Source: Nocardia neocaledoniensis (GTDB taxonomy: Bacteria > Actinomycetota > Actinomycetes > Mycobacteriales > Mycobacteriaceae). Taken from it: DNA of 64,000 bases. Position numbers and translations under genes: made by a program. The DNA is taken from positions 682,001 through 746,000 of the forward strand of contig NZ_QGTL01000003.1 in assembly GCF_003182135.1 (NCBI RefSeq). Direction: 5' to 3'. Shown here one piece after another: positions 53,015 to 61,482 of the stretch (position 1 is the stretch's first letter; every line of letters starts with the position of its first letter). The notes below the pieces were generated by a model. The model did no database searches. It was not told the origin of the DNA and saw only the letters and a program-made list of their open reading frames with translations.

Positions 53015-53629
53015 TCAACGGCGTCGCGGCAGCCGGCTCTGCAAGTCGTTGAAAGTCACTGCGAGAGCCACCGGGCTGGTCAGCACGAGGGCATCGGTAT
53101 GGGTGTGCCGAGTGACGTACCGCCGGCCGGACCAGTCCAGACGGCACTCCTCGATTTCGGTGATCTGCTGCCAGTCCTTGTCGAAATGCACGATGAGATA
53201 CACCGGGATACCTGCGCGAGCATACAACTCGCGCTTGATGCCGATATCAGCGTCGACTGTCCCCTCGGAGGTGATCTCGGCGACCAAGAGCGTCTCCCCG
53301 GCCACGGTCTGTACGTCGTAACCGCCTGCACTGCAATCGCGAAGCATGACGTCTGGATAGCGGACCCGCAGGCGATGGGTGGCGTCGGATGTCTCGCTGT
53401 CGGCGAGTCGCACCGGGGTATCGCTGTGCACTTCGCGGCAGGGCCCATCCGGGTCCACGGCGTATTCCAGTGCTGCTGCGAGTCGGCGAACAACCAGATC
53501 GTGCTCGGGCGACTGCGCCATGCACTCGATGAGCACGCCGTCGTGGATATCACCGAACTCTTCGGGAGCCCCCGCCAAGAACTCCTCGACGGTGACCACC
53601 CGGGCGGAGTTCTCGCGTGGTGCCGACAT
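53015..53629 (-). CDS. Uma2-family (DUF820) PD-(D/E)XK nuclease-like protein
   Basis: This 204-aa protein of the Uma2 family is often found as a solitary gene. The pattern is V-T-V-E-E-F-L near the start, I-H-D-G-V-L-I-E-C, V-R-Y-P-D-V-M-L (catalytic Asp region), V-A-E-I-T-S-E-G (E-x-T/S core) and I-K-R-E-L-Y-A-R-A-G-I-P-V-Y-L-I-V. All the elements of the nuclease-like core are present. It is on the same strand as purD but 53 bp downstream. Biological role is unknown; some relatives are linked to mobile DNA. Confidence 0.88.
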   Translation of the reverse strand: MSAPRENSARVVTVEEFLAGAPEEFGDIHDGVLIECMAQSPEHDLVVRRLAAALEYAVDPDGPCREVHSDTPVRLADSETSDATHRLRVRYPDVMLRDCSAGGYDVQTVAGETLLVAEITSEGTVDADIGIKRELYARAGIPVYLIVHFDKDWQQITEIEECRLDWSGRRYVTRHTHTDALVLTSPVALAVTFNDLQSRLPRRR

Positions 53630-53682
53630 GGGCTCAGCCTACGTGAGTGCTGACTGACCCTCTACGACCTGATCGCAGGCTC

Positions 53683-54963
53683 CTACTCGGCCGCGACCGC
53701 CCGTTCGGGGATGACGACCTCGGTGGCGCCGATGTCGGTGCGGAAATGGCTGCCGGGCAGCTTGATCTGGGCCAGCCGGGCGTAGGCGCGTTCCCTGGCC
53801 TGGGCGAGGTCGGCGCCGACGCCGACGACGTTGAGGACGCGGCCGCCCGCGGAGACCAGGGCCTTGTCCTCGCGCTGGCCGGTGCCCGCGTGCAGGACGA
53901 GGGTGTCGCCGTCGAGGTTGTCCTCGGCGCCGGTGATCACGTCGCCGGTGCGCGGGCGGGCCGGGTAGTTCTCGGCGGCGAGGACGACGGTGATCGCGGC
54001 GCCGTCCTTCCAGCGCGGCGGCTCGACCTCGGCCAGGCGGCCGGTGGCGGTGGCGTGCAGCAGTTCGGCGAAGGGGCTGTCGAGCAGGGCCAGCACGGCC
54101 TGGGTCTCGGGATCGCCGAAGCGGCAATTGAATTCGACGACGGCGGGCCCGTTCGACCCGACCGCGAGCCCGGCATACAGCAGGCCGGAGAACGCGCTGC
54201 CCCGGCGCACCAACTCGGCCGCGACCGGCTTCACCACGTCCTCGACGATCTCGGTCAGCGTCTCGGCGGGCAGCCACGGCAGCGGGGTGTAGGCGCCCAT
54301 GCCGCCGGTGTTGGGGCCGGAGTCGCCGTCGCCGACGCGCTTGTGGTCCTGCGCCGGCAGCAGCGGGACGACGGTCTCGCCGTCGACCAGACAGAACAGC
54401 GACACCTCGGGCCCGTCCAGGAACGATTCCAGCAGCACCGGATGCCCCTGTTCGAGCAGCTCGGCGCCGTGATCGCGGGCCGCGCGCCGATCGGCGGTCA
54501 CCACGACGCCCTTGCCTGCGGCCAAGCCGTCGTCCTTGACCACCCAGGTCGGGCCGAAGCGGTCCAGGGCCGCGTCCAGGTCGGCGGGGTTGTCGACGAT
54601 CTCGCTGTGCGCGGTCCGAACACCCGCCGCCGCCATCACGTCCTTGGCGAACGCCTTCGACCCCTCGATCCTGGCCGCGTCGGCGGACGGGCCGAACACG
54701 GGGAAGCCGGCCGCGCGCACGGCGTCGGCGATGCCGAGCACCAGCGGCACCTCGGGCCCGATCACCACGAGGTCGGCGGCCACATCGGTCGCCAGCGCCA
54801 CGACGGCCTCGGCCGAGCAGGGGTCGACCTGGCGTAGTTCGGCCTGCTGGCCGATGCCGGGATTGCCGGGGGCCGCGATCACCGCCGTCACCGACGGATC
54901 CCGGCGCAGCGCCAGGACGAGGGCATGTTCACGGGCTCCGGAACCGATGACGAGTACGCGCAC
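53683..54963 (-). CDS. purD: Phosphoribosylamine-glycine ligase
   Basis: PurD makes GAR from phosphoribosylamine, glycine and ATP. The 426-aa ATP-grasp enzyme starts [15 protein letters not shown] and has [14 protein letters not shown], the family signature R-F-G-D-P-E-T-Q, and [10 protein letters not shown]. The GTG at 54963 is chosen over the one at 54969: TAATCT stands exactly 6 nt before it, and the N-terminus then matches the mycobacterial enzyme. It is one of seven purine genes in the window, each in its own unit except purSQ. Confidence 0.97.
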   Translation of the reverse strand: MRVLVIGSGAREHALVLALRRDPSVTAVIAAPGNPGIGQQAELRQVDPCSAEAVVALATDVAADLVVIGPEVPLVLGIADAVRAAGFPVFGPSADAARIEGSKAFAKDVMAAAGVRTAHSEIVDNPADLDAALDRFGPTWVVKDDGLAAGKGVVVTADRRAARDHGAELLEQGHPVLLESFLDGPEVSLFCLVDGETVVPLLPAQDHKRVGDGDSGPNTGGMGAYTPLPWLPAETLTEIVEDVVKPVAAELVRRGSAFSGLLYAGLAVGSNGPAVVEFNCRFGDPETQAVLALLDSPFAELLHATATGRLAEVEPPRWKDGAAITVVLAAENYPARPRTGDVITGAEDNLDGDTLVLHAGTGQREDKALVSAGGRVLNVVGVGADLAQARERAYARLAQIKLPGSHFRTDIGATEVVIPERAVAAE

Positions 54964-54969
54964 GGTCAC

Positions 54970-54975
54970 AGATTA
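54970..54975 (-). promoter_or_regulatory. -10 box TAATCT for leaderless purD
   Basis: TAATCT (minus strand) is followed by 6 nt and the GTG at 54963. It decides between two candidate starts. Confidence 0.65.
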
Positions 54976-55169
54976 GTCGCGCACTTCGCACGCACTTCGC
55001 ACGCCCCGGCCTGCCATCGAGTCGCAATATCCGGTGGCGGTGACCACGGTTCCCCTCCCCCGGCCCGTACCGGGAATTCACCCGCGCAGGCCCCCCCGCG
55101 ACGGGTTCGCTTGGGGGACAATGGGGTCGGCGGCACCACACCGCCGGGAACGGGCGAGGGGAGAACGTC

Positions 55170-55547
55170 ATGGGTCTGCTCGACGGGATGATGGGCAACG
55201 CGGGTCGCATCGACCCGGCCGCCGCCCAGCAGGAGTACGCCAAGCTGTTCGGGCAGGGTGAGCAGGTGTATTCGGCGTTCATCCTGGTGCGCGACGCGAT
55301 GCTGTTCACCAATCGGCGCCTGATCCTGGTCGACAAACAGGGCGTCACCGGGCGCAAGGTGAGTTACCACAGCATCCCGTACCGCTCGATCACCCATTTC
55401 GCCGTCGAGACCGCGGGCACCTTCGACCTCGACGCCGAGCTCTACATCTGGATCGGCAGCGGCAACGAGCCAGTCAAGCAGCGGTTCAACCGGCAGGTCG
55501 ACATCTACGAGGTGCAGGGCATCCTGTCGCATTTCGTCGGCATCTAG
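55170..55547 (+). CDS. PH-domain-like (bPH/YvbH type) protein
   Basis: This 125-aa soluble protein has a pleckstrin-homology-like pattern: [28 protein letters not shown], then [18 protein letters not shown] and a late I-Y-E-V-Q-G-I-L helix. The M-L-F-T-N-x-R-L segment marks bacterial PH-like proteins such as YvbH. A strong GAGGGGAG precedes the ATG. It is directly followed by a HIT gene that has its own leaderless promoter. Function is unknown. Confidence 0.88.
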   Translation: MGLLDGMMGNAGRIDPAAAQQEYAKLFGQGEQVYSAFILVRDAMLFTNRRLILVDKQGVTGRKVSYHSIPYRSITHFAVETAGTFDLDAELYIWIGSGNEPVKQRFNRQVDIYEVQGILSHFVGI

Positions 55548-55548
55548 T

Positions 55549-55554
55549 TAGGCT
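55549..55554 (+). promoter_or_regulatory. -10 box TAGGCT for the leaderless HIT gene
   Basis: TAGGCT starts one base after the PH-domain gene stop and is followed by 7 nt and the ATG at 55562. Confidence 0.65.
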
Positions 55555-55561
55555 CGCGGCT

Positions 55562-55987
55562 ATGGCATCCGTCTTCAGCGCGATCATCGCAGGACAGCTC
55601 CCCGGCCGCTTCGTCTGGACCGACGACGAATTCGTCGCCTTCCTCACCATCGCCCCCGTCACCCAGGGCCACACCCTCATCGTGCCGCGCGCCGAGATCG
55701 ACCAGTGGCAGGACGTCGACCCCGCCGTCATGGCCAGGATGACGGGCCTCGCCCAGACCATCGGCCAGGCCGTCCGCCTCGCTTTCGACGCCCCCCGCGC
55801 CGGCCTGCTCATCGCCGGCCTGGAGGTCCCCCACCTGCACACCCACGTCTTCCCGGCCTACACCATGGGCGACTTCGACATCTCCGGCGCCGACACCGAC
55901 CCCTCCCCCGAATCCCTCGACGAGGCCCAGTCCAAGATCAAGGCCGCCCTCCGCACCCTCGGCCACGAAGCCAACGTCCCGGCCTGA
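55562..55987 (+). CDS. HIT-family protein, copy 2
   Basis: This 141-aa histidine-triad protein has an [11 protein letters not shown] start, [11 protein letters not shown], and the triad H-L-H-T-H-V-F-P near residue 110. It differs clearly from copy 1 at 47466 (H-V-H-L-H-V-I-P), so the two are not recent duplicates. The leaderless -10 sets the start. It is convergent with nothing; a lipoprotein gene follows 72 bp later. Confidence 0.9.
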   Translation: MASVFSAIIAGQLPGRFVWTDDEFVAFLTIAPVTQGHTLIVPRAEIDQWQDVDPAVMARMTGLAQTIGQAVRLAFDAPRAGLLIAGLEVPHLHTHVFPAYTMGDFDISGADTDPSPESLDEAQSKIKAALRTLGHEANVPA

Positions 55988-56059
55988 GCCGGGCGGGAAC
56001 CGAACCGGCCCCGGCCGCGTCAAAGACTATTGAGTGGGTTGCGCGGAAAGGGAGAGACG

Positions 56060-56581
56060 ATGCGACTGATCGGGTTGGCCGTCGGGGCCTGCGCCGTGCT
56101 GGTGCTCGCGGGGTGCTCCGAGGAGGGCGGTGGGCAGGCCGAGGTCAGTGGGGCGCCGTTGACGAAGGAGCAGTTGTTCGATCCGTGCACGGTGCCGGAG
56201 GGGGCGTTGGTCGCGGCGGGGGCCGATCCGGCGTCGAAGGACGACAATCCGTTCACTGTCGGTCGCGAGGACTGGAAAGGGTGCGACTGGTCGGCTGGCG
56301 GACACTACATCGGCCTGATCTCGACCACCCACACGCTCGATGAGTTCCGCGCGAACGACCGCTTCAGCGAATTCCGCGATGTGACGATCGGTGACCGTCG
56401 CGCGCTTCAGCACTACGTCGGTTCGCAAACCCCGCCGAACGAATGCCAGGTCACCTTCGACACGAGTCGGGGCCGCGTCTCGGTGTCGGCGATGAGATTC
56501 CTCAGCGACAAATCGACGACCGATCCATGCGAGTGGGCCGCCGCGGCGGCACCGCACTTCATGGCGTACCTGCCGCAATAG
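56060..56581 (+). CDS. DUF3558-family lipoprotein
   Basis: This 173-aa lipoprotein has a signal ending V-L-V-L-A-G-C, with Cys 19 lipidated. The mature domain begins F-D-P-C-T-V-P and carries K-G-C-D-W-S, the two-cysteine DUF3558 pattern, plus a second pair (N-E-C-Q-V-T, D-P-C-E-W). The ATG at 56060 follows GGGAGA. It is the first gene of a same-strand run with the secretion substrates, ending 26 bp before the next start, so it is likely one operon. DUF3558 lipoproteins often accompany ESX substrates in Nocardia; the role is unknown. Confidence 0.88.
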   Translation: MRLIGLAVGACAVLVLAGCSEEGGGQAEVSGAPLTKEQLFDPCTVPEGALVAAGADPASKDDNPFTVGREDWKGCDWSAGGHYIGLISTTHTLDEFRANDRFSEFRDVTIGDRRALQHYVGSQTPPNECQVTFDTSRGRVSVSAMRFLSDKSTTDPCEWAAAAAPHFMAYLPQ

Positions 56582-56607
56582 TCGAGAGGATTCGAGAGGA
56601 GAGGGCA

Positions 56608-57000
56608 GTGGCAGCACCGAATATCTTGGCTCAGCAGTTTCAGACTCTGGCGAGCGAGGCGGCTGCGGGCCGTCTCATCATCGAGGTGGACGCGGCTGAA
56701 CGCTGCGCGAAGCTGTGCGAGGACTACATCACCGACCTGAACGGGCTCGCCCGGCGGACTCAGCGCATGGTCACCGTCGATTCGTTCGGCGACCTCAACT
56801 CCGCGAAAGAACTCGCCAAGAAGTTCGCCAACCTGGCCGAAGGCGGCGAGGGTTCCGGTTCGTACTTCGATGCCGCCCGCCAGCACATCGAAATCCTCAC
56901 CCAAATGGCCGACATGTACCGCAAAGCCGGTGCGGCGTACAAGAACTGCGACGAAGCGACGCAACTGGCCATCAAGCAGCAGACGACCACGCTCGACTGA
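56608..57000 (+). CDS. Helical ESX (type VII) secretion substrate with a YxxxD signal
   Basis: This 130-aa all-helical protein with no N-terminal signal peptide is predicted to form two long helices broken near residue 80 (E-G-G-E-G-S-G-S). Y-K-N-C-D at 111-115 near the end of helix 2 fits the YxxxD/E type VII secretion signal. It lies right before a PPE-like protein, matching the usual order of the signal-bearing partner followed by the PPE partner, though it is not a classical PE protein (no N-terminal P-E). The GTG at 56608 has GAGAGGAGAGGG upstream. A paired heterodimer with the next product is likely (inference). Confidence 0.75.
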   Translation: MAAPNILAQQFQTLASEAAAGRLIIEVDAAERCAKLCEDYITDLNGLARRTQRMVTVDSFGDLNSAKELAKKFANLAEGGEGSGSYFDAARQHIEILTQMADMYRKAGAAYKNCDEATQLAIKQQTTTLD

Positions 57001-57014
57001 CCTCAGGGGGAGAC

Positions 57015-58376
57015 ATGTCGCTCGGAGAGTTCCTGTCGGATCTCGCGAATCCGCGGACCACCATCCCGACGCTGGCCGGTCGCGTCGGTGAGCTGTTCGA
57101 TTCCGATGTCAGCGCCACCGATTCGGAGCTGACCGCGCAGGCCGACGGTAATCGGGAACGGGCCGATCTCTACGCCGCCAACAGCGCGCTGACCGCCGGG
57201 TTCACCGGTGAATATGATCCGCAGCGGCTCGGCGGCGTGATGGAGAGCTTCCATGACATGTCGCACGCGCGGATCAGGCAGTTCGTCGAGTCGATCGACA
57301 TCACCCAGATGAGCACCAGCATCCAGGGCTGGACCCAGCTCGCCGACGACACCACCGCCAAGGCCACCGCCTTCCACGACAACATCCAGAAGGAGATGGA
57401 GCGCGGGTGGGCGGGCGCCGCGGCGACCCAGGCGCTGGCGAGCACCAAGCAGTATCTGGCCGATATCCACAAGGTGGATCAGGCGGCGCGGCTCATCGCC
57501 AACAAGATGGCGGAGGCGCGGTCCGGGTTCCAGCAGGTGAAGTATTCGGTGCCGCACGAGTCGGAGAGTCAGTCCGACACCAAGATGGGCGTGATCGTGC
57601 AGATCCTGTCGCCGATGTCGGGGTTGGCGATGGACAGCGCGAGCACCGCGCGCGCCGAAGCCGCGCAGGCCGCGGCGCGCGAGGTGATGAACACCGTCTA
57701 CCGGCCGGTCGCGCTGCAATCCGACACCCAGGTCCCGAAGGTGCCCGCGCCGACGAAGCCGCAGTCCGGCAACCCGGCCGACGACGGCACCACCTACCGG
57801 CCCACCGGCAACGGCGCGACCGACGGCACCACGACCGGCACGAACGGCGTGACCGATCCCGGCGATACGACGCCCGCCACCACCCCGACCGACCCGACGA
57901 CGGCCACTCCGGACGACACCACCGACGACACCTCGACAACGGCCGACCCCGAGACGACCGAGAACCCCGACACCACCTCGCCCGCCGCGACGGATCCCGA
58001 CAGCACCGCGCCGGCCGCCACCACACTGACCGGCACACCCGGCGGCTCTCCCGGCAGCGGCTCTCCCGGCGGTGGCACCCCGGGAGGCGGCGGCACGAGC
58101 GGCGGAGGCGGGAACCCGAGCGCGCCCGGCACAGGTACAGCCGTGCCCGGTGCCGGTGCCCAGAACCCCCAACGCGGCGGCACCGCGAGCACCCCCGGCA
58201 CCGGGGCAGCGGGCCGTGCGGGCACGGGTGGCATGGGCGGAATGGCACCCGGCGCCCGCGGCGGCAAGGACGACGAGGACGAGCACAAGGCCCCCGACTA
58301 CCTGCGCGGTGTGCACGAGGAACTGCTCGGCCCCGACCGCCCGCACGTTCCGCCGGTGATCGGCGGCGACGCATGA
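57015..58376 (+). CDS. PPE-like ESX substrate with a long Thr/Pro/Gly tail
   Basis: This 453-aa protein has an N-terminal helical domain of about 230 residues with W-A-G (W-x-G) at 132-134 in E-R-G-W-A-G-A-A-A, consistent with the PPE/WXG helical hairpin family. The second half is disordered: Thr/Asp/Pro repeats (T-P-D-D-T-T-D-D-T-S-T-T), then Gly/Ser/Pro runs, ending in an acidic D-D-E-D-E-H and D-Y-L-R-G-V-H-E-E. No signal peptide. It overlaps the EspG-like gene start (ATGA), so chaperone and substrate are co-translated. The tail resembles a cell-wall-spanning linker. Confidence 0.82.
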   Translation: MSLGEFLSDLANPRTTIPTLAGRVGELFDSDVSATDSELTAQADGNRERADLYAANSALTAGFTGEYDPQRLGGVMESFHDMSHARIRQFVESIDITQMSTSIQGWTQLADDTTAKATAFHDNIQKEMERGWAGAAATQALASTKQYLADIHKVDQAARLIANKMAEARSGFQQVKYSVPHESESQSDTKMGVIVQILSPMSGLAMDSASTARAEAAQAAAREVMNTVYRPVALQSDTQVPKVPAPTKPQSGNPADDGTTYRPTGNGATDGTTTGTNGVTDPGDTTPATTPTDPTTATPDDTTDDTSTTADPETTENPDTTSPAATDPDSTAPAATTLTGTPGGSPGSGSPGGGTPGGGGTSGGGGNPSAPGTGTAVPGAGAQNPQRGGTASTPGTGAAGRAGTGGMGGMAPGARGGKDDEDEHKAPDYLRGVHEELLGPDRPHVPPVIGGDA

Positions 58377-59125
58377 CCGACGCCTGGGAACTGACCCCGT
58401 TCGAATTCTGGGTCGCCTGGGAAACACTCGGCCGCGACCGGATGCCGTGGCCGCTCACCTTCACCTCGGGCGTGGAAACCCAGGACGAGTTCGATCAGGA
58501 GTGCCGCTACGCCGCGGATTCGCTGATCGCCAAGATCGGCGCCGACGAAGCGCTCTATCACGCGCTGCACGCGCTGGCCCACCCCGAAATCCGCGTGGAG
58601 CTGTTCGGGCATCGGTTCGACGGCCGCACGCGCATGGTCCGCGCCTGTGCGGTCACCGAGGCGGGCAACGGTGTCGTCGCCGCGCAGCTCCCGGGCGCCG
58701 AATACGGCCGGGGCGGCAACATCCTGATCTATCTGCGGCCGGCGAAGACCGTCACCCAACGCCTGATCGCGGTCCTGCCCTCGATCCCGCCGGGCAAGCA
58801 TCAAGGCTTCAACGTCCACCGCGACGAGCTGACCGAACCCCAGACTCCGGGCTCCCGCCGCACTCCCGGCGAGCTGGCCACCCGCTTCCTGAAGCGCCCG
58901 TTCCGCACCTACGCAGAATTCCGCGTCGACCTCGGCCCCGCCCTCGACGGCTGGAAGGAGGGCGGCACGCGCCTGCAGATCGTCGACTACATCGACGACG
59001 GCCGCTACCTGTTCCGCGAGGGCGAACGCGTCGAAGCCTTCCCCGTCACCACACCCCGCCTCGCCGCCGAACTACACCATCTCATCACTCAGGCCACCGC
59101 CCGCACCCGCGAAACCGCCTGGTGA
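58373..59125 (+). CDS. EspG-like ESX secretion chaperone
   Basis: EspG proteins bind the tip of specific PE-PPE pairs in the cytosol and keep them soluble for ESX export. The 250-aa protein has the family's L-T-P-F-E-F-W-V-A-W-E-T-L-G-R start, then an alternating strand/helix body (R-V-E-L-F-G-H-R-F-D-G-R-T-R-M-V-R-A-C-A-V) and a late Y-I-D-D-G-R-Y-L-F-R-E-G. There is no secretion signal. It is coupled to the PPE-like gene by a 4-bp overlap. No ESX membrane components (EccB/C/D, MycP) are in the window, so the module must use an apparatus encoded elsewhere. Confidence 0.88.
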   Translation: MTDAWELTPFEFWVAWETLGRDRMPWPLTFTSGVETQDEFDQECRYAADSLIAKIGADEALYHALHALAHPEIRVELFGHRFDGRTRMVRACAVTEAGNGVVAAQLPGAEYGRGGNILIYLRPAKTVTQRLIAVLPSIPPGKHQGFNVHRDELTEPQTPGSRRTPGELATRFLKRPFRTYAEFRVDLGPALDGWKEGGTRLQIVDYIDDGRYLFREGERVEAFPVTTPRLAAELHHLITQATARTRETAW

Positions 59126-59145
59126 AACCAGAATTGGGGGGGACC

Positions 59146-59637
59146 ATGTCGAACACCGCCGAACCGAAGCGGACACCATTCCTGATCTATCTGTTGATCG
59201 CCGTCCTCGGGTTCTGCCTCGGTTCGGCGACGCTGTTCTTCGTCAGCCAACCGATCAACGTCGTCGCGTACTGGCTCGGTTACGGCGAAGCCCGGCAGGT
59301 CGTCGTCACCGAGGGTTCGTCGGGTTTCAGCCTCGGCCGAGGTGATCCGGGCGAGGGCCGGGTCGTGGCCGACAACAGCACGGTTCGCCTGTACGGCGTG
59401 CGTCACGGCGAAACAGTCACCGCCCGAGAGCGTTTGATCGACGTCGGCGCCAATTCCTACGCCTTCCACAGCCCCCTGTCGGCAGCCGCGGACCTCCTGT
59501 ACCTGATCCCCACCGTGCTCTTCGGCTTCCCGTTCGTCCTGCTCGTGCTCGGCGTGGTCGCCCCGAACCGCCTGCGCGGAATCACCGAGCGGCTCAACAA
59601 ACGCTCCGGCAACACCCAGGGCTCGACGCAGGCGTGA
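59146..59637 (+). CDS. Two-helix membrane protein downstream of the EspG-like gene
   Basis: This 163-aa protein has two helices, F-L-I-Y-L-L-I-A-V-L-G-F-C-L-G near 12-34 and L-L-Y-L-I-P-T-V-L-F-G-F-P-F-V-L-L-V-L near 114-138, with an extracytoplasmic domain of about 80 residues between them and a basic cytoplasmic tail. A GGGGGGGA Shine-Dalgarno precedes the ATG, 20 bp after the espG-like stop. I do not recognise a family. Its place as last gene of the ESX module suggests a link to secretion or anchoring; that is inference. Confidence 0.78.
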   Translation: MSNTAEPKRTPFLIYLLIAVLGFCLGSATLFFVSQPINVVAYWLGYGEARQVVVTEGSSGFSLGRGDPGEGRVVADNSTVRLYGVRHGETVTARERLIDVGANSYAFHSPLSAAADLLYLIPTVLFGFPFVLLVLGVVAPNRLRGITERLNKRSGNTQGSTQA

Positions 59638-59674
59638 ATTTCGCCGACTGGGTCGGTTCCTGGGTAAAGCACGA

Positions 59675-59702
59675 AACCCGATCCGCGGTGGCGGATCGGG
59701 TT
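59675..59702 (-). terminator. Terminator of the tRNA-Thr gene
   Basis: A 12-bp stem (AACCCGATCCGC arms) with a 4-nt GGTG loop lies 3 bp beyond the tRNA 3' end and is followed on the minus strand by T-rich bases (TTTCGTGCTTT). Confidence 0.85.
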
Positions 59703-59705
59703 CGG

Positions 59706-59780
59706 TGGAGCCCCCTGTCAGGATTGAACTGACGACCTTCGCTTTACAAGAGCGGTGCTCTACCACTGAGCTAAGGAGGC
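59706..59780 (-). tRNA. tRNA-Thr, anticodon TGT
   Basis: The minus strand folds as a full cloverleaf: acceptor GCCTCCT/AGGGGGC, D-stem GCTC/GAGC, anticodon loop CTTGTAA giving UGU, T-arm GTCAG-TTCAATC-CTGAC, with T73 and an encoded CCA. UGU reads ACA/ACG (Thr). The first anticodon-stem pair is a C27-A43 mismatch. 75 nt including CCA. It is flanked by an ESX-module gene and mbtH; tRNA genes are common integration points, but no integrase or repeat of the 3' end is seen here. Confidence 0.95.
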
Positions 59781-59903
59781 GGGTGGGTGCGGCCCCGGAG
59801 GGCAGCGACCATCATAGCGGGGCGCGGCGGTCGCGTGGCATCGGTAGGAGCCACGCGACCGCGCGCTCAGCTGGGGTCCCGGCGCAGTATCGGTGGTTAC
59901 TGC

Positions 59904-60146
59904 TCAGGACTGGGCGCGGGCCGCATCGTCGGCGGCCATCGCGTCGCGCAGGCTCTTGGGACGCATATCGGTCCAGTTCTTCTCGACGTATTCGACGCAC
60001 GCGGCCCGGCTCTCTTCGCCGAACACGACACGCCAACCCGCCGGGACCTCCGCGAACGCGGGCCACAGGGAGTGCTGCTCTTCGTCGTTGACCAGAACGA
60101 AGAAGCGGCCGTCCTCGTCGTCGAAGGGGTTGGTGCTCAATTTCAC
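59904..60146 (-). CDS. mbtH: MbtH-like protein
   Basis: MbtH proteins bind and activate adenylation domains of nonribosomal peptide synthetases. The 80-aa protein carries the whole signature: [24 protein letters not shown] near the start, the three conserved tryptophans at W28, W38 and W58, and [10 protein letters not shown]. It starts at GTG 60146. No synthetase is in the window, so it is an orphan here and would serve an NRPS encoded elsewhere. An alpha/beta hydrolase lies upstream on the same strand. Confidence 0.95.
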   Translation of the reverse strand: MKLSTNPFDDEDGRFFVLVNDEEQHSLWPAFAEVPAGWRVVFGEESRAACVEYVEKNWTDMRPKSLRDAMAADDAARAQS

Positions 60147-60257
60147 CTCACTGGATACTGGCGCTGTGTACGGGATCGCTCCGAGTGCGTACCCGGGCGT
60201 TGTGTCGACACTAGCAAGGCTGACGTTACGCGTTGGTGGTTACCTCAGCCTGAGCTG

Positions 60258-61091
60258 TCAAGCCGCGAAGAAATCGAGGAGGATCTTGTTGACCGCCTCG
60301 GGACGTTCCAGGTAGCCGTAGTGGCCGGTGTCGGGGATCTCCTGGTACCGGGCGCCGGGGATGGCGTCGGCGACCTCCCGCGACAGGTAAGGCGGGATCA
60401 TTCTGTCATCGGCGAAGCCGATTGCCAAGCACGGCACCGTGATCGCGCGGTAGGCGGCCACCCGGTCGAACTCGTGGTCCATCGCCCGCTGGGCCCGGAT
60501 ACCAGGGGTGGCGGTGCCGCCGGTGAACTCGAACAGGTCGAGCCAGTCGCGGGCCGCGTTGGTGTCGGCCATGGTGGCCGGTGACAGATTCATCACCGCG
60601 GTCAGCGCCGCCTCGAATTTGGGCGGCAGCTTCACCCCGGCGGCGTCGAGATCCTGCTCACCGGCCGAGAGGGTCTTCTGGAACTGGTCGAGCCTGCCGT
60701 GCCCGGCCATGAAGACGGCCTTGCGCACCAGGTCGGGGCGGGCCAGCGCCAGCTCCTGAGCGACCCGCGCGCCCATCGAGGTGCCCGCGACCAGGGCCGG
60801 ACCCTCGTCGAGGAACTCGATCAGCGCGGCCGTGTCGGCGACCAGTTCCTCGATCCGGATGCCGCCCGCGCCCTCGTAAGACGGCGCGATACCCCGGTTG
60901 TCGAAGACGCAGACGCGGTACCCGGCCGCGACCAGGGCGGGCACCTGATGCAGCTCCCATACCCGACCCGGCGACCCGGTGCCCATGATCAACACCACCA
61001 GCGGACCGCCGCCCTTGACGTCGGTGCCCTTGGTACGGTCGCCCTTGACCTGATAGTTCAGTGCGATGCCGTTCACCGTGGCCAGTGGCAT
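60258..61091 (-). CDS. Alpha/beta hydrolase upstream of mbtH
   Basis: This 277-aa cytosolic hydrolase has the oxyanion strand L-I-M-G-T-G-S-P-G-R near 34, nucleophile G-T-S-M-G-A with Ser 105, acid region F-A-D-D-R-M-I-P-P and the catalytic D-T-G-H-Y-G-Y histidine near 262. The core resembles enol-lactonase/esterase-type hydrolases. ATG 61091 is chosen: AGAGAGG lies about ten bases upstream and the protein then starts right at M-P-L-A-T-V-N-G. The gap to mbtH is 111 bp, so cotranscription is possible but not certain. Confidence 0.87.
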   Translation of the reverse strand: MPLATVNGIALNYQVKGDRTKGTDVKGGGPLVVLIMGTGSPGRVWELHQVPALVAAGYRVCVFDNRGIAPSYEGAGGIRIEELVADTAALIEFLDEGPALVAGTSMGARVAQELALARPDLVRKAVFMAGHGRLDQFQKTLSAGEQDLDAAGVKLPPKFEAALTAVMNLSPATMADTNAARDWLDLFEFTGGTATPGIRAQRAMDHEFDRVAAYRAITVPCLAIGFADDRMIPPYLSREVADAIPGARYQEIPDTGHYGYLERPEAVNKILLDFFAA

Positions 61092-61264
61092 GAAACAAAA
61101 CCTCTCTGCGGGGTCGAACTCTCCGATGCCCACGGTAACGGGACCGCCTCGACACTGCACCGGGGTGGGGTGATCGGGTCGGGAGTTCATCGGCCGTGCA
61201 CCGGCGACCGATAGTATTGACTACTCGCACGCAGAGCGTTTGGAAACCGGGAGGACGTACCACT

Positions 61265-61423
61265 ATGGCCGCCAAGAGCAGCGCCAACGACATCGCCGAC
61301 GACGAGCTCGAGCCACTGGCCGACGAGACCGCTCGCCAGGCACAGCGCGTCGTCGCGGCGTATGCCGAAGACGCCGACGAGTGCCGGATGCTGCTGTCGA
61401 TGCTCGGCATCGGCCCCAGCTGA
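61265..61423 (+). CDS. Small conserved protein ahead of otsA
   Basis: This 52-aa acidic protein (many Asp/Glu/Ala) has no signal or membrane segment and no motif I can name. Its body is helical (E-T-A-R-Q-A-Q-R-V-V-A-A-Y-A-E-D-A-D-E-C-R-M-L-L-S-M-L). It sits 59 bp before otsA on the same strand; mycobacteria carry a similarly sized small gene (Rv3489 position) before otsA, suggesting an ortholog. A GGAGG lies upstream of the ATG. Function is unknown. Confidence 0.8.
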   Translation: MAAKSSANDIADDELEPLADETARQAQRVVAAYAEDADECRMLLSMLGIGPS

Positions 61424-61482
61424 CCCTTCCCGACTACCACAACCTCAAAGCGGGACCCTGCGACGCACAAAGGATTGCGTGA

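Noticed and set aside
59706..59780. tRNA-Thr as the attachment site of an integrated element
   Set aside because: No integrase gene and no direct repeat of the tRNA 3' end was seen in the window, and flanking genes look ordinary for the genus.
60202..60211. 10-bp palindrome GTGTCGACAC upstream of mbtH
   Set aside because: Ten-base palindromes are common in GC-rich DNA, and no -10 or second copy is positioned around it.
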